From the NCBI RefSeq assembly GCF_947169445.1, contig NZ_CAMVPU010000007.1, positions 1-64,000 on the forward strand: a DNA stretch of 64,000 bases. The letters run 5' to 3'. Of this stretch, positions 33,713 through 43,402 are shown piece by piece. The position numbers and the translations under genes were made by a program. This DNA is from an uncultured Butyrivibrio sp. GTDB taxonomy: Bacteria > Bacillota > Clostridia > Lachnospirales > Lachnospiraceae. The notes beneath the pieces were generated by a model. That model ran no database searches, had not been told where the DNA came from, and worked only from the letters and a program-made list of their open reading frames with translations. The first letter of the stretch is position 1. Every line of letters begins with the position of its first letter.

Positions 33713-35617
33713 TTAAGAGATATCATAATCATAGTATTTATTTATAAACTCATCCATTGGAAGGGGCTTGGAAAAATAAAATCCCTGAAGATATTTGCAA
33801 CCTATCGCAGCCATCTTCGTTGCCATTTCCTCTGTTTCAATACCTTCTGCTGTTATTCCAAATCCCATATGTGAAAAAGCTTCTACCATGTTGGGCAGCA
33901 TTTCATCCGGTGTCCCGCAGTAGTCCCACACTACGCTCATATCAAGTTTGATGTTTATAAATGGACATCTTTTTAATCTGGTCATGTTGGAATAACCTTT
34001 TCCATAATCATCCAGTACAAAGCGAAAACCAAGCTCATCTATTGCTTTAGTCTGGTTTACCAGGAGCTGATCGTCAACCATTGCTTCCTCTGTGATTTCA
34101 AGATGAATAAAGCTCGGGTCTATGCCGTAAGTGCGCAAGCGTTCTGCAAGATTTTTACCAATATCAACTCTCATAAACTGAATAGGGGAAAGATTGACAT
34201 TTATCCATGACAATCCGAGCTTTTCCATATCATGTTGCTTAATAAACTCACAGGTCTTTATGAATACCTGTTTCCCCACCTGATTGATTCTGCCGTTCCT
34301 TTCTGCAACCGGAATAAACAGTCCGGGAGAAATCAATTTCCCATCAGCATCCTTTATCCTGGAAAGAGCTTCCGCACCGACAAGCTTTCTGGTCGTCGCA
34401 TCAACTATCGGCTGCAGATAGACTTCTATCGCATCATTTTCAATGGCAAATTCTATTGCCTTCTTAATTTCTATTTCCTGGCGGGCTCTTTCCACCAGGC
34501 TATCATCTATGATATTTACTTCATCATTTTCTGCATTCTCTGCTTCTTCAAAGGCATACATCAAAACCTGCATAAGAATGTTGAATGGAATCTTTTTATC
34601 ACCGGGATCGATAAAGGCGCTTCCTATGTCAACATATATCTCAGTCTCATCTGCATCCCATGAGCTTGCAAACCTCTCATTAAGCGCTTTGTTTACCTCT
34701 TCCATCTTAATTTCGTTTTCACACAAAATTGCAAATCTTCCGTTTCTGTAATAGAAGGACTTATTTCCGGGAAATCTTTTTCTAAGAAAATCTCCCATAA
34801 GACAGATTCCCTGATCCATCTGCCTTATTCCATATATTTCCCTCATTCCGCTGTAGTTATGGATGGTGAAAACATATATCCTGAATCTCCTGTATCCATT
34901 TATTTCTTCAAGGTATTCCTGCAAAGCTCTGCTGTTAAAAGTCCATGTCCTTCCCTCTATATAAAAGTCCGGATTTTCAAAGGAAAGATAGATAATTACA
35001 AGAGCTATCAGACAGAACGTATCCATCAAAAGATATCCCGGGAACAGTAGCCTTATAAATGTTCCGGCAAGGAGAACTACGTTATACCAGAATGTACTTT
35101 GTAATTCTCTTTTCCTTCTGATGTTATCTTTCCGAAGACCGACGCATATAAAGCTAAGCAAAAGATATAACCAGAATACTACGTATAAAAGATTATAAAG
35201 AGGAGCACTGTGATATCCTGTCTCATCCATGTAGTAGAACCACTTTGTAAAAGGTGTAGTCAGGACAATAAGCGTAGACACCCATAACGGAGCAGCAATA
35301 AGATTTCTCTTTTTCCTGTCAATTACCACGTTAAGACGAAGAACGCTTGCGGTAAATACAAAGAAAAAATGTCCTCTGGCTAAGAAAAAGATAAAATATG
35401 CACTGTTTAAGGCATAAAGAAGTATGCGCGGATAATCCTGATAATTCATATCCGCATAGCTGGAAATAATATCCATTGTCATTACAACACATTCGATAAT
35501 AATCAGAATAATAAAGGTTCTGTTCATCCTGATCGGTATGCGCGGCAAAGAAAAGTAATAGCCTACAAATATAGCTAAAATAAGCAGACTAGGAATTACA
35601 AAGGCGAAATCCCACAT
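33713..35617 (-). CDS. Membrane protein with degenerate GGDEF and active-type EAL domain
   Basis: Residues 1-220 are seven or so membrane helices. Residues 235-370 are a GGDEF fold that lost its signature (YRNGRFAILC in its place). Residues 385-630 are an EAL domain: GAEALSRI carries the EAL glutamate, NVNLSPIQF, HLEITEEAMV, and LDDYGKGYSN in place of the usual DDFG. The metal and catalytic residues are mostly preserved, so this is a likely c-di-GMP phosphodiesterase with a membrane sensor. AGAGGA stands 7 nt before the ATG at 35617. The ATG at 35641 has no ribosome binding site, so 35617 is preferred. Confidence 0.88.
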   Translation of the reverse strand: MWDFAFVIPSLLILAIFVGYYFSLPRIPIRMNRTFIILIIIECVVMTMDIISSYADMNYQDYPRILLYALNSAYFIFFLARGHFFFVFTASVLRLNVVIDRKKRNLIAAPLWVSTLIVLTTPFTKWFYYMDETGYHSAPLYNLLYVVFWLYLLLSFICVGLRKDNIRRKRELQSTFWYNVVLLAGTFIRLLFPGYLLMDTFCLIALVIIYLSFENPDFYIEGRTWTFNSRALQEYLEEINGYRRFRIYVFTIHNYSGMREIYGIRQMDQGICLMGDFLRKRFPGNKSFYYRNGRFAILCENEIKMEEVNKALNERFASSWDADETEIYVDIGSAFIDPGDKKIPFNILMQVLMYAFEEAENAENDEVNIIDDSLVERARQEIEIKKAIEFAIENDAIEVYLQPIVDATTRKLVGAEALSRIKDADGKLISPGLFIPVAERNGRINQVGKQVFIKTCEFIKQHDMEKLGLSWINVNLSPIQFMRVDIGKNLAERLRTYGIDPSFIHLEITEEAMVDDQLLVNQTKAIDELGFRFVLDDYGKGYSNMTRLKRCPFINIKLDMSVVWDYCGTPDEMLPNMVEAFSHMGFGITAEGIETEEMATKMAAIGCKYLQGFYFSKPLPMDEFINKYYDYDIS

Positions 35618-35934
35618 AATTATTTCCTCTATCACTGACATTTAGCAGCAAACTATATGTCTTTGATATTAATGAATCATCAACGAAATAGCATTGCATA
35701 TTTTCTTCTTTTTCATAATACTACTATTTTTTTACAAAAAACACATGCACACAACACAATTTATGAAAATCTAATTTATTATTTATTCCAAATTTTTAAA
35801 ATATTTTACCCCTTTAAAGCAATAAATTCCTTGCAATTAATATAGGTTGCGTTGTAATATTGTCGTAGTGTTTTTTGCATTATAATTTATTATGCTTGGT
35901 TGTTCTATATTAATGTCAGTTTGAGGAGATTATT
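35618..35934. other. Divergent intergenic region between EAL gene and aminotransferase
   Basis: This 317-nt AT-rich gap separates two divergently transcribed genes and must hold both promoters. On the plus strand a TATAAT occurs at 35881-35886 with TTGTCG 15 nt upstream (35860-35865), a slightly short spacing. GAGGAG lies 7 nt before the aminotransferase ATG. I see no further gene, RNA fold or long repeat in it. Confidence 0.6.
35860..35886 (+). promoter_or_regulatory. Possible promoter of the aminotransferase gene
   Basis: TTGTCG (35860-35865) and TATAAT (35881-35886) are separated by 15 nt, short of the usual 17. The -10 element is perfect, the -35 weak. Transcription would start about 40 nt before the ATG. 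Confidence 0.4.
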
Positions 35935-37227
35935 ATGAAGCAATATGTAGAGATGAACAGACAGGAGTTAGAAGAAGAAATCGTAAGGCTCAAGGCCGAG
36001 TACAAGAAATACCAGGAAATGGGTCTTTCTCTTAATATGGCAAGAGGTAAGCCATGTATGGAGCAGCTTGATCTGTCAATGGGACTTATGGATGCGCTGA
36101 ATTCAGAAGCAGATCTTTCCTGTCAGGATGGAACAGATTGTCGTAACTATGGTGTTCTTACCGGTATTGATGAAGCCAAAGAGCTTCTTGGTGCCATGAT
36201 GGAGAACAAGCCTGAGAACATCATTATTTATGGTAACTCCTCTCTTAATGTAATGTATGATACAGTTTCAAGAGCTTATACCCACGGTATTATGGGTGGC
36301 ACTCCTTGGTGCAAGCTTGATAAGGTAAGATTCCTTTGCCCGGTTCCGGGATATGACAGACACTTTGCTATTACCGAGTACTTTGGAATCGACATGATCA
36401 ATGTACCAATGACTCCTACAGGTCCTGATATGGATTTAGTTGAAAAGCTTGTAGCTTCTGATGAATCCATAAAGGGTATCTGGTGCACACCTAAGTACTC
36501 AAATCCTCAGGGCTACTCTTATTCAGATGAGACTGTAAGACGTTTTGCACGTCTTGAGCCTGCAGCCAAGGATTTCCGTATTTTCTGGGACAATGCATAT
36601 GGTATTCATCACCTTTATGATGATCATCAGGATTATCTGATCGAGATTCTTGAAGAATGTAAGAAGGCCGGCAATCCGGATATGGTTTACAAGTTTGCTT
36701 CTACTTCCAAGATTACCTTCCCTGGAAGTGGTATCGCTGCTCTTGCTACCTCACTTAATAACCTTGAGGATATCAAAGCTCAGCTCACTAACCAGACAAT
36801 CGGTCACGATAAGGTTAACCAGCTTCGTCACGTCAGATTCTTTGGAGACATCAATGGAATGAAGGCACATATGAGAAAGCACGCCGACATCATCAGACCT
36901 AAGTTTGAAGCAGTTCTTGAGATATTAGACAGAGATCTTACTCCTTGTGGAATCGGTGAGTGGACCAAGCCAAAGGGCGGCTACTTCATTAGCTTCGATG
37001 CTCCGGACGGCTGCGCCAAGGCAATCGTAGATCGTGCCAAGAAGGCAGGTGTCACAATGACCAATGCAGGAGCTACATATCCTTACAAAAAGGATCCTCA
37101 CGACAGCAATATCCGTATTGCTCCAACATATCCTTCTCTTGCTGATCTTCGTACAGCAATGGATATCTTTACTATCTGCGTCAGGATCACTGCAGCACAA
37201 AAGCTCCTTGAGACTGTGACTGAATAA
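35935..37227 (+). CDS. PLP-dependent aminotransferase (alanine/aspartate type)
   Basis: The 430-aa enzyme belongs to the fold-type I aminotransferases related to MocR/AspC-like proteins of Clostridia (a putative aminotransferase group, PF12897-like). The PLP lysine is in FASTSKITFPGSG. WCTPKYSNPQGYSY and FRIFWDNAYGIHHL supply the conserved Asn, Pro and Asp/Tyr that hold the cofactor, and SNIRIAPTYPSL the carboxylate-binding arginine. It interconverts an amino acid and its 2-oxo acid, but the pair is not identifiable. It is the first large plus-strand gene in the window and forms its own unit, with GAGGAG before the ATG and a terminator at 37274-37322. Confidence 0.9.
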   Translation: MKQYVEMNRQELEEEIVRLKAEYKKYQEMGLSLNMARGKPCMEQLDLSMGLMDALNSEADLSCQDGTDCRNYGVLTGIDEAKELLGAMMENKPENIIIYGNSSLNVMYDTVSRAYTHGIMGGTPWCKLDKVRFLCPVPGYDRHFAITEYFGIDMINVPMTPTGPDMDLVEKLVASDESIKGIWCTPKYSNPQGYSYSDETVRRFARLEPAAKDFRIFWDNAYGIHHLYDDHQDYLIEILEECKKAGNPDMVYKFASTSKITFPGSGIAALATSLNNLEDIKAQLTNQTIGHDKVNQLRHVRFFGDINGMKAHMRKHADIIRPKFEAVLEILDRDLTPCGIGEWTKPKGGYFISFDAPDGCAKAIVDRAKKAGVTMTNAGATYPYKKDPHDSNIRIAPTYPSLADLRTAMDIFTICVRITAAQKLLETVTE

Positions 37228-37273
37228 AGAAAAAGATTAGAATTCAAAGCAAAAAACTTATAGACAAAAATAA

Positions 37274-37322
37274 ATGGACGTATAGATCGTTTTGTAAGCG
37301 ATTTATACGTCCATATTTTATA
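37274..37322 (+). terminator. Intrinsic terminator between aminotransferase and CheY-like gene
   Basis: ATGGACGTATA (37274-37284) and TATACGTCCAT (37304-37314) form a strong stem. It is extended inward by ATCG/CGAT past one mismatch and is followed by ATTTTAT. Because the neighbour converges from the other strand, the stem may work for both. Confidence 0.75.
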
Positions 37323-37386
37323 AGCTACTATGTAAAACCTTTTTTCCATTAGTATCGGTTTTGTCCGCAAAATAACAATTCTCTTC

Positions 37387-37740
37387 TTAGCAATTCCTTA
37401 ATGCTTCCAGTATATCTTCATTGGCATAAGGCTTCGTGATAAAGCCACAGGCTCCGGCTTCCAAAGCCTCCTTTTTCTTGTTATCCTGACCGGCAGCTGA
37501 AATAATGATTACCTTGGCATCGCTATTATGCTCCATTATCAGCTTAAGTGCTTCAATTCCGTTCATCTCCGGCATAGTGATATCCATGGCAACCACATCC
37601 GGATTAAGCTTAAGATAAAGGTCATAGCCCTCTCTTCCGTTAATTGCCTCACCCACAACCTCGAAGCCACTATTATCCAGCAAATTCTTGACCATTTTTC
37701 TAGAAACTCTTGAATCATCTACGATAAGCACGCGTTTCAT
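37387..37740 (-). CDS. Stand-alone CheY-like response regulator
   Basis: The 117-aa protein is a single receiver domain: VDDSRVSR acidic pair, phospho-acceptor Asp in VAMDITMPEMNG, ISAAG switch position and KPY lysine. With no output domain it probably acts by binding a partner, for example the flagellar switch or a phosphorelay enzyme. The surrounding genes do not include cheA, cheW or a kinase. AGGAGG precedes the ATG. Confidence 0.9.
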   Translation of the reverse strand: MKRVLIVDDSRVSRKMVKNLLDNSGFEVVGEAINGREGYDLYLKLNPDVVAMDITMPEMNGIEALKLIMEHNSDAKVIIISAAGQDNKKKEALEAGACGFITKPYANEDILEALRNC

Positions 37741-37828
37741 TGAAGAACCTCCTGTGCAGTCACAATTTCAGATATCAGGATTGATCATTTACTCAGATTT
37801 GTAATTAATTATATCACTTTTGCACGCT

Positions 37829-38407
37829 TTAACACATTATATCATCAACAAGTCTGTATCCGCTACCTTCTGATTCATAAACAAATATCTCACAGTTCTT
37901 GGGCTTAGGGCGCCATACATAGCCCCTTTTGGCATTTTCCAGGTAGCCTCGGATTACACGGATGATTCCACCATGACAGGTCACAAGGACGTTTTCATAG
38001 TCCTTTTTCTCAAGGTCAGCGAAAAATGAGCGTACTCTTTTTATCATCTCATCTGTTGTTTCAACAGATTCCGGAGCCTTAAAAACTTCAGGAAGCATCC
38101 AGTAGAGATTCATTTCAATTCCCATGCCCAGGTAAGGCTTTTGCTCATATTTGCCAAAGTCTGCTTCTATAATACGTTCATCTGTAATGATCTGTGAGCG
38201 GTCAACTTTTCCAATAATCTCTGCAGTTTCTATGGCTCTGTCCAAAGTGCTGGCATATACAGCATCAAAATTCACGTTGCCAATCTTTTCTGCTGTAGCT
38301 AAAGCCTGGGATTTCCCTTTTTCATTAAGCGGAATATCCGATCTTCCCTGCATGAGCCTTTTGGCATTTAAATCCGTCTGGCCATGTCTGGTAACCCATA
38401 TCTTCAT
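37829..38407 (-). CDS. Histidine phosphatase family protein (phosphoglycerate mutase-like)
   Basis: The 192-aa protein carries the catalytic RHG motif at residues 7-9 (VTRHGQTDLNA) and a second histidine in VTCHGGIIR, with GRSDIPLNEKGKSQA of the phosphoglycerate-mutase-like branch. It probably hydrolyses a small phosphorylated metabolite such as an alpha-ribazole phosphate or sugar phosphate. It starts 70 nt downstream of rsgA, in the position where rpe is often found in related genomes. Confidence 0.9.
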   Translation of the reverse strand: MKIWVTRHGQTDLNAKRLMQGRSDIPLNEKGKSQALATAEKIGNVNFDAVYASTLDRAIETAEIIGKVDRSQIITDERIIEADFGKYEQKPYLGMGIEMNLYWMLPEVFKAPESVETTDEMIKRVRSFFADLEKKDYENVLVTCHGGIIRVIRGYLENAKRGYVWRPKPKNCEIFVYESEGSGYRLVDDIMC

Positions 38408-38477
38408 TCGTCTACTCTCAATCGTTCTTTTACTACTCTATGCCTGGTTCATAATAATCCGAAAGAATATTTATATC

Positions 38478-39416
38478 CTATCTACGGGCCTTCTTCGAAT
38501 AATCAGGTCTCATATTCTTAAGCTCTGAATATAAAAGCTTGTAATTATCATATCTGACAGGAGAAATTTCTCCTTTTTCCAAGGCATTTTTAACACCGCA
38601 ATCCGGCTCTGCTATGTGGGCACATCCTCCAAATCTGCACAAAGGCTCATGCTCCTCAAATTCAGGGTAGAACTGCATCAGAGTCTGAGGCGTAACATCT
38701 CTAAGCTCAAGAGATGTAAACCCTGGAGTATCAATTACATATGTACCATGATCAGCACCATCTTCGCTTTGTCCCTCATCAAACAGATCTTCCACAAAGA
38801 AAAGCTCAGAATGTCTGGTGGTATTCTTGCCTCGCTCTATTTTTTTACTAAGCTCTCCCGTCTGCATCTGCGCGTTGGGAACCAGCTTATTTAAAAGTGA
38901 AGACTTGCCTACTCCACTTGGTCCTGCCAGCGTTGTGGTCTTACCCTTTAAAAGCGCCTTTAGTTCATCAAGTCCCTTTTCCTCACGCACACTTATGAAA
39001 AGGACCTTATAGCCGCACTTCTCATAGGCATCATAAAGCTCCTGCTGCTCCTCTTTGGTAGCAATATCCTGTTTATTAAAGCAGATGATAACAGGAAGAT
39101 TTTGCTGACGCATCATGATAAGAAAGCGGTCCAACAGATTGTAGCTGGGATTGGGCTTTACAATTGCAAACAAAATAACCGCCTGATCCACATTGGCGAC
39201 AGGCGGTCTAAGTAGCTGATTTTTTCTTGGGAATACATCAGTGATGTTTCCCAATTTCTTTTCCTCGTCGATAATGTCAATTTCCACATTATCGCCCACC
39301 AGCGGTTTTAAATTTGACTTACGGAATATGCCTTTCGCCTTACATTCATAAACTTTGGAATCAAAGGTCTCAACGTAATAGAATCCGGCAATTCCCTTTA
39401 GGATTTTTCCCTTCAT
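38478..39416 (-). CDS. rsgA: Ribosome small-subunit assembly GTPase RsgA
   Basis: RsgA (YloQ/YjeQ) is a circularly permuted GTPase that helps late 30S maturation. The 312-aa protein has an N-terminal OB fold (residues 1-70), a permuted G domain (FNKQD then GPSGVGKSSLLN then DTPGF) and a C-terminal zinc finger with CRFGGCAHIAEPDC. The length and order are standard. It lies 7 nt after prkC. The arrangement stp-prkC-rsgA is conserved in Firmicutes. Confidence 0.97.
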   Translation of the reverse strand: MKGKILKGIAGFYYVETFDSKVYECKAKGIFRKSNLKPLVGDNVEIDIIDEEKKLGNITDVFPRKNQLLRPPVANVDQAVILFAIVKPNPSYNLLDRFLIMMRQQNLPVIICFNKQDIATKEEQQELYDAYEKCGYKVLFISVREEKGLDELKALLKGKTTTLAGPSGVGKSSLLNKLVPNAQMQTGELSKKIERGKNTTRHSELFFVEDLFDEGQSEDGADHGTYVIDTPGFTSLELRDVTPQTLMQFYPEFEEHEPLCRFGGCAHIAEPDCGVKNALEKGEISPVRYDNYKLLYSELKNMRPDYSKKARR

Positions 39417-39423
39417 AGGGTGA

Positions 39424-41460
39424 TTAGTTCTCCTGCGTAAATGTTACCGCTCTGGTAACTGTTATCTCTTTGGTAACACCTGCTATAGTCTCTCCTGTCT
39501 CAGGATTGGTTGTAGTAGGTGAAGTTGCTGTGTACACAAATGTAAGTGTTCCTGTGGGTGAAGTAATTCCCTTGGAATTCATCTGAATAGGAAAATCAGA
39601 TGTTGTTGTATTAAGGAGCGTTGTACCATCGGATGTAACCAGTGTCACATGAACTGAAAGTCCGGCAGTATAATTCTCACCCTCTGTAGGAGCAGAAATA
39701 TCTGAAGTATAGCTGTATGTCACACGAGCCGGTCCTGTGGACAATTCCATATTGATGGTGGTTCCCTCGGAAACTGATGTGCCATAGGCAATACTCTGCG
39801 CACAAATAAGTCCGGTAAGATTAGGATCCTCATTGCTGGTCTCTACAACTGTTCCGGCATTAAGACCTGCCTCCACAAGCGTGATAACCGCATCCTCTGA
39901 AGAAAGACCGATTACATTCGGAACTGTAACCTGTCCCTCGGACTTGGCTACAGAAACTTCTGCAGTTGCACTTGACGCTGTAGCGTTTGCTCCGGTACTT
40001 ACATATACATTTATGGTTGAGCCGCTTGCAGCTCTGTTTCCTGCTGCCGGCTTGGTATATGAAACCATATCTTTGGCTAAAGAGCTGGAAGCATCTTCGC
40101 CCTTTTCTACCTTAAAGCCTTTTTCATTAAGAGAAGCTACGGCTTCTGCATAGGATTTGCCACTGACATCAGGAATAATTATACCTTCTGCTGACTCAGA
40201 AGTGCCCTTGGCAGAACTTTCAACAGATACAGCATTCGACGCCTCAGCTGATGCCTCAGCACTTCCGAAAATGCCAAGTCTTCTTCCAACAAGAAGAAGT
40301 CCCATAAAACCTATAAGCACTGCCAATACAATGGCCATGGCTATAGTAATCTTCTCCATACTGCCTGTTGTAGTCGGCTGCTTGCGGTATCTGTTCCTGT
40401 CGTACTCATAGAAGTCATCGTCCTCGTCATAGGAACGCTTACTACTTCTCTTTCTATCATGATCATAATCGTCGTAACGATCATCTTTTTCATATTCACG
40501 CATAACGTCATCCTTGAGCCTCATCTGCTCAGTATCTGACATTCTGCCACTTCCATTTTTTACGGAAGAAACTTCTTCATCAGAAGCCACTCTTGTAGCA
40601 CCTTCTTCATCGGGATCCACAAGTGAAACAAAATCCTTGTCAGGTGTAATAAGAGACTTCTTCAAATCAGCGATAAGCTCAGCTGCAGACTGATATCTTC
40701 TATCAGGACTCTTCTGGCAGCACTTCAAAACAATCTTCTCAACGCTTATCGGAATATCATCGTTATAATCTGCAGGAGTAGGTAAATCCTCCTGAATATG
40801 CTTAATCGCAATTGCTACAGTAGTATCACCATTAAAAGGTACTCGTCCTGTAAGCATTTCAAACAATGTAATACCAAGTGAGTAGATATCACTCTTGGCA
40901 TCGCTGTATCCGCCTCTTGCCTGTTCAGGTGATGTGTAATGAACAGAGCCCATAACATTTGAGGTGATAGTATTGCTGGTAGCAGCCTTGGCTATACCAA
41001 AGTCAGTAACCTTAACCTTACCCTCTTTAGATATCATAATATTCTGTGGCTTGATATCTCTGTGGATAATATTGTTATTATGAGCAGCCTCAAGACCCAT
41101 AGCCACCTGAATTGCTATACTGACAGCTTCTTTTACGGAAAGTCTTGATTTCTTCTCAATATATTTCTTAAGCGTGATACCATCAACAAGTTCCATAACA
41201 ATATAGTTGATACCATCCTCATCACCTACATCGTAAACATTTACGATATTAGGATGCATGAGTCCTGCTGTGGACTGGGCCTCTACACGGAACTTGGAAA
41301 CAAAATTCTCGTTTTCGGAAAATTCCTGTTTGAGCACCTTAACAGCCACCAGGCGATTCAGCTTATGATCTTTTGCTTTATATACATCGGACATACCGCC
41401 AGTGCCTATTTTCTCAAGCACTTCATAGCGATCCCCGATAACCATTCCTAACTTAATCAT
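39424..41460 (-). CDS. prkC: PASTA-domain serine/threonine kinase
   Basis: PrkC/Stk1-type kinases sense muropeptides and lipid II outside the cell and phosphorylate division and wall-synthesis proteins. The 678-aa protein has an N-terminal Hanks kinase domain (residues 10-270: GTGGMSDVYKA, HRDIKPQN, DFGIAKA). A hydrophilic linker rich in Asp, Arg and Tyr follows, then a single membrane helix near 375-395 and two PASTA repeats (roughly 425-490 and 500-570), then a Thr-rich C-terminal tail. Its start overlaps stp by 8 nt with GGAGG 5-6 nt before the ATG. Confidence 0.96.
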   Translation of the reverse strand: MIKLGMVIGDRYEVLEKIGTGGMSDVYKAKDHKLNRLVAVKVLKQEFSENENFVSKFRVEAQSTAGLMHPNIVNVYDVGDEDGINYIVMELVDGITLKKYIEKKSRLSVKEAVSIAIQVAMGLEAAHNNNIIHRDIKPQNIMISKEGKVKVTDFGIAKAATSNTITSNVMGSVHYTSPEQARGGYSDAKSDIYSLGITLFEMLTGRVPFNGDTTVAIAIKHIQEDLPTPADYNDDIPISVEKIVLKCCQKSPDRRYQSAAELIADLKKSLITPDKDFVSLVDPDEEGATRVASDEEVSSVKNGSGRMSDTEQMRLKDDVMREYEKDDRYDDYDHDRKRSSKRSYDEDDDFYEYDRNRYRKQPTTTGSMEKITIAMAIVLAVLIGFMGLLLVGRRLGIFGSAEASAEASNAVSVESSAKGTSESAEGIIIPDVSGKSYAEAVASLNEKGFKVEKGEDASSSLAKDMVSYTKPAAGNRAASGSTINVYVSTGANATASSATAEVSVAKSEGQVTVPNVIGLSSEDAVITLVEAGLNAGTVVETSNEDPNLTGLICAQSIAYGTSVSEGTTINMELSTGPARVTYSYTSDISAPTEGENYTAGLSVHVTLVTSDGTTLLNTTTSDFPIQMNSKGITSPTGTLTFVYTATSPTTTNPETGETIAGVTKEITVTRAVTFTQEN

Positions 41461-42217
41461 TTAGTCCTCCGTCATGTGATACTTCTCCAGCAAACGGCTC
41501 AATAAGAATAACAGCAATGTTATCCTTCCCCCCATTGTTATTAGCCGCTACTACAAGCTTTTGCGCTTTCTCAATAATATCTCTCTGACCGCTTACAATC
41601 ATACGAATCTCTTCGTCTTCAAGCATATTGGTAAGCCCGTCAGAACACATGAGAACTATATCCCCCTTGTTCAATTCCACATTAAAAAAATCAACGTCCA
41701 CGGTCTCATCCGCACCGATGGCCCTTGTTATAATATTCTTGTCAAGGGAATGTCTGGCAGTCTCTCTGTCGATACCGCCCATTCTGACCATTTCCTCAAC
41801 AAGCGAATGATCTCTTGTAATCTGGGAAATACTATTGTCATTAATGACATATAATCTTGAATCACCAACATTGGCAACCTGTAAATATCGCCCTAAAACT
41901 GTGCATGCTACCACTGTAGTACCCATTCCAAAGAGCTTCGGATCCTCGGCAGCCTTCTGTCTTAGCTTAGTATTGGCGATCTTGATAGCCTTGTCCAAAA
42001 TCTTGACAGGATTTTGTTCAAAAGACTTCTCAATTTCCTCTACCATAGTATCTACTGTAAATCTGGATGCATAATCCCCTGCATTATGACCACCCATTCC
42101 ATCAGCCACAATAAATACATTGGATAGATTTCCAATCTTTCTGTCTGAAGAAAAGACATAATCCTGATTTAGTTTTCTCTTTTTTCCAATATCCGTAACG
42201 GAAAAAGTCTTTAGCAA
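41453..42217 (-). CDS. prpC: PP2C-type serine/threonine phosphatase Stp
   Basis: Stp dephosphorylates PrkC targets and forms a two-gene pair with it. The protein of about 254 aa has the PP2C metal-binding motifs VADGMGGHNAGD, VGDSRLYV, ARHSL and DGLTN. The start is a TTG at 42217, with GGAGG 9 nt upstream and the typical N-terminus LLKTFSVTDIGKKRKLNQD. The GTG at 42253 lies outside that pattern and has no SD. It is preceded 52 nt upstream by rlmN. Confidence 0.93.
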   Translation of the reverse strand: MLKTFSVTDIGKKRKLNQDYVFSSDRKIGNLSNVFIVADGMGGHNAGDYASRFTVDTMVEEIEKSFEQNPVKILDKAIKIANTKLRQKAAEDPKLFGMGTTVVACTVLGRYLQVANVGDSRLYVINDNSISQITRDHSLVEEMVRMGGIDRETARHSLDKNIITRAIGADETVDVDFFNVELNKGDIVLMCSDGLTNMLEDEEIRMIVSGQRDIIEKAQKLVVAANNNGGKDNIAVILIEPFAGEVSHDGGLND

Positions 42218-42269
42218 GGAAGCTTTCCTCCAACATTTCTTTTTAATCAACACAAAATAAGCAGGAAAC

Positions 42270-43328
42270 CTATTTTTCCTCTAAATGGCGCCTTCTTAAC
42301 TGTCCGCAGGCTCCATCAATATCCCTGCCCATTTCTCTTCTTATAGTAACATTTATTCGGCTTTTTTCAAGTTTATTTTTGAAAGCATTAGCTTTAGTGC
42401 GGTCTGTGGGCTTAAAATCTCTCTCTTTGATAGGATTTACGGGAATCAGATTTACAACACAATTAAATCCCGATAACAAATCCGTAAGTTCTTTGGCATC
42501 TTCATCAGTATCATTGACGCCTGCCACAAGAGAATACTCAAAAGTAAGCTGTCTTTTCGTCTGCTCAAAATAGTATTTGCAGGCATCCAAAACCTCATGT
42601 ATCTCATACTGATTGGCTATGGGCATGAGAGCTTTACGCTTGTCATTGTTGGATGCATGAAGAGAAAGTGCCAGATTAATTGCAAGCTTCTCATCTGCCA
42701 GCTTCCTGATATTAGGAACAATTCCGCAGGTAGAAACTGTAAGGTTTCTCTGGCTCATGTTAAGGCCGTTTTCATCAGTAAGAAGCCTGATAAATCTAAG
42801 GATATTATCGTAATTATCAAGCGGTTCGCCGCTACCCATTACAACAACTCTGCCAACTTTCTCCCCGGTAATCCTGGAAATAGCATAAATCTGATCCAGC
42901 ATTTCCGAAGGAAGAAGATTTCTTACCACACCATCCAGGGTTGATGCGCAGAACTTGCAGCCCATACGGCATCCCACCTGGGAAGAAATACATACGCTGA
43001 CACCAAACTTGTACTTCATGAAAACGCTCTCGATCATGTTCCCATCTGAGAGAGCAAAAAGAAATTTCCTGGTATCATCAAGCTTTGATTCCTGAACCGT
43101 GACACTTTGAAGAGATGTATAGTCAAACTTTTCAGCACACTTTTCTTTAAGTGCCTTGGAAATGTTGGTCATCTCCTCATAATTTCTCGCCTTTTTAACA
43201 TGCATCCATTCATATAGCTGTTTTGCCCTAAAGGCCGGCTCGCCCATTTCCTTGACAAGAGCCGACAACTCATCAAGGGTAAGTGACTTTATATCAATTT
43301 TGCCATTTGTACTCTGAATATAATCCAA
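42270..43328 (-). CDS. rlmN: 23S rRNA/tRNA adenine-C2 methyltransferase RlmN
   Basis: RlmN is a radical SAM enzyme that methylates A2503 of 23S rRNA and A37 of some tRNAs. The 352-aa protein has the cluster motif CRMGCKFC, the GSGEPLDNYDN glycine-rich SAM region and a C-terminal ACGQL cysteine used for substrate resolution. The length is typical. The gene is part of the fmt-rsmB-rlmN-stp-prkC-rsgA line. Confidence 0.97.
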   Translation of the reverse strand: MDYIQSTNGKIDIKSLTLDELSALVKEMGEPAFRAKQLYEWMHVKKARNYEEMTNISKALKEKCAEKFDYTSLQSVTVQESKLDDTRKFLFALSDGNMIESVFMKYKFGVSVCISSQVGCRMGCKFCASTLDGVVRNLLPSEMLDQIYAISRITGEKVGRVVVMGSGEPLDNYDNILRFIRLLTDENGLNMSQRNLTVSTCGIVPNIRKLADEKLAINLALSLHASNNDKRKALMPIANQYEIHEVLDACKYYFEQTKRQLTFEYSLVAGVNDTDEDAKELTDLLSGFNCVVNLIPVNPIKERDFKPTDRTKANAFKNKLEKSRINVTIRREMGRDIDGACGQLRRRHLEEK

Positions 43329-43402
43329 TTTCTTAATTCCTCAATTTCTAATGTAACTAATAGTCAAAAGAACAAACCTATTCTACGTTTATCACCCGAT
43401 TC

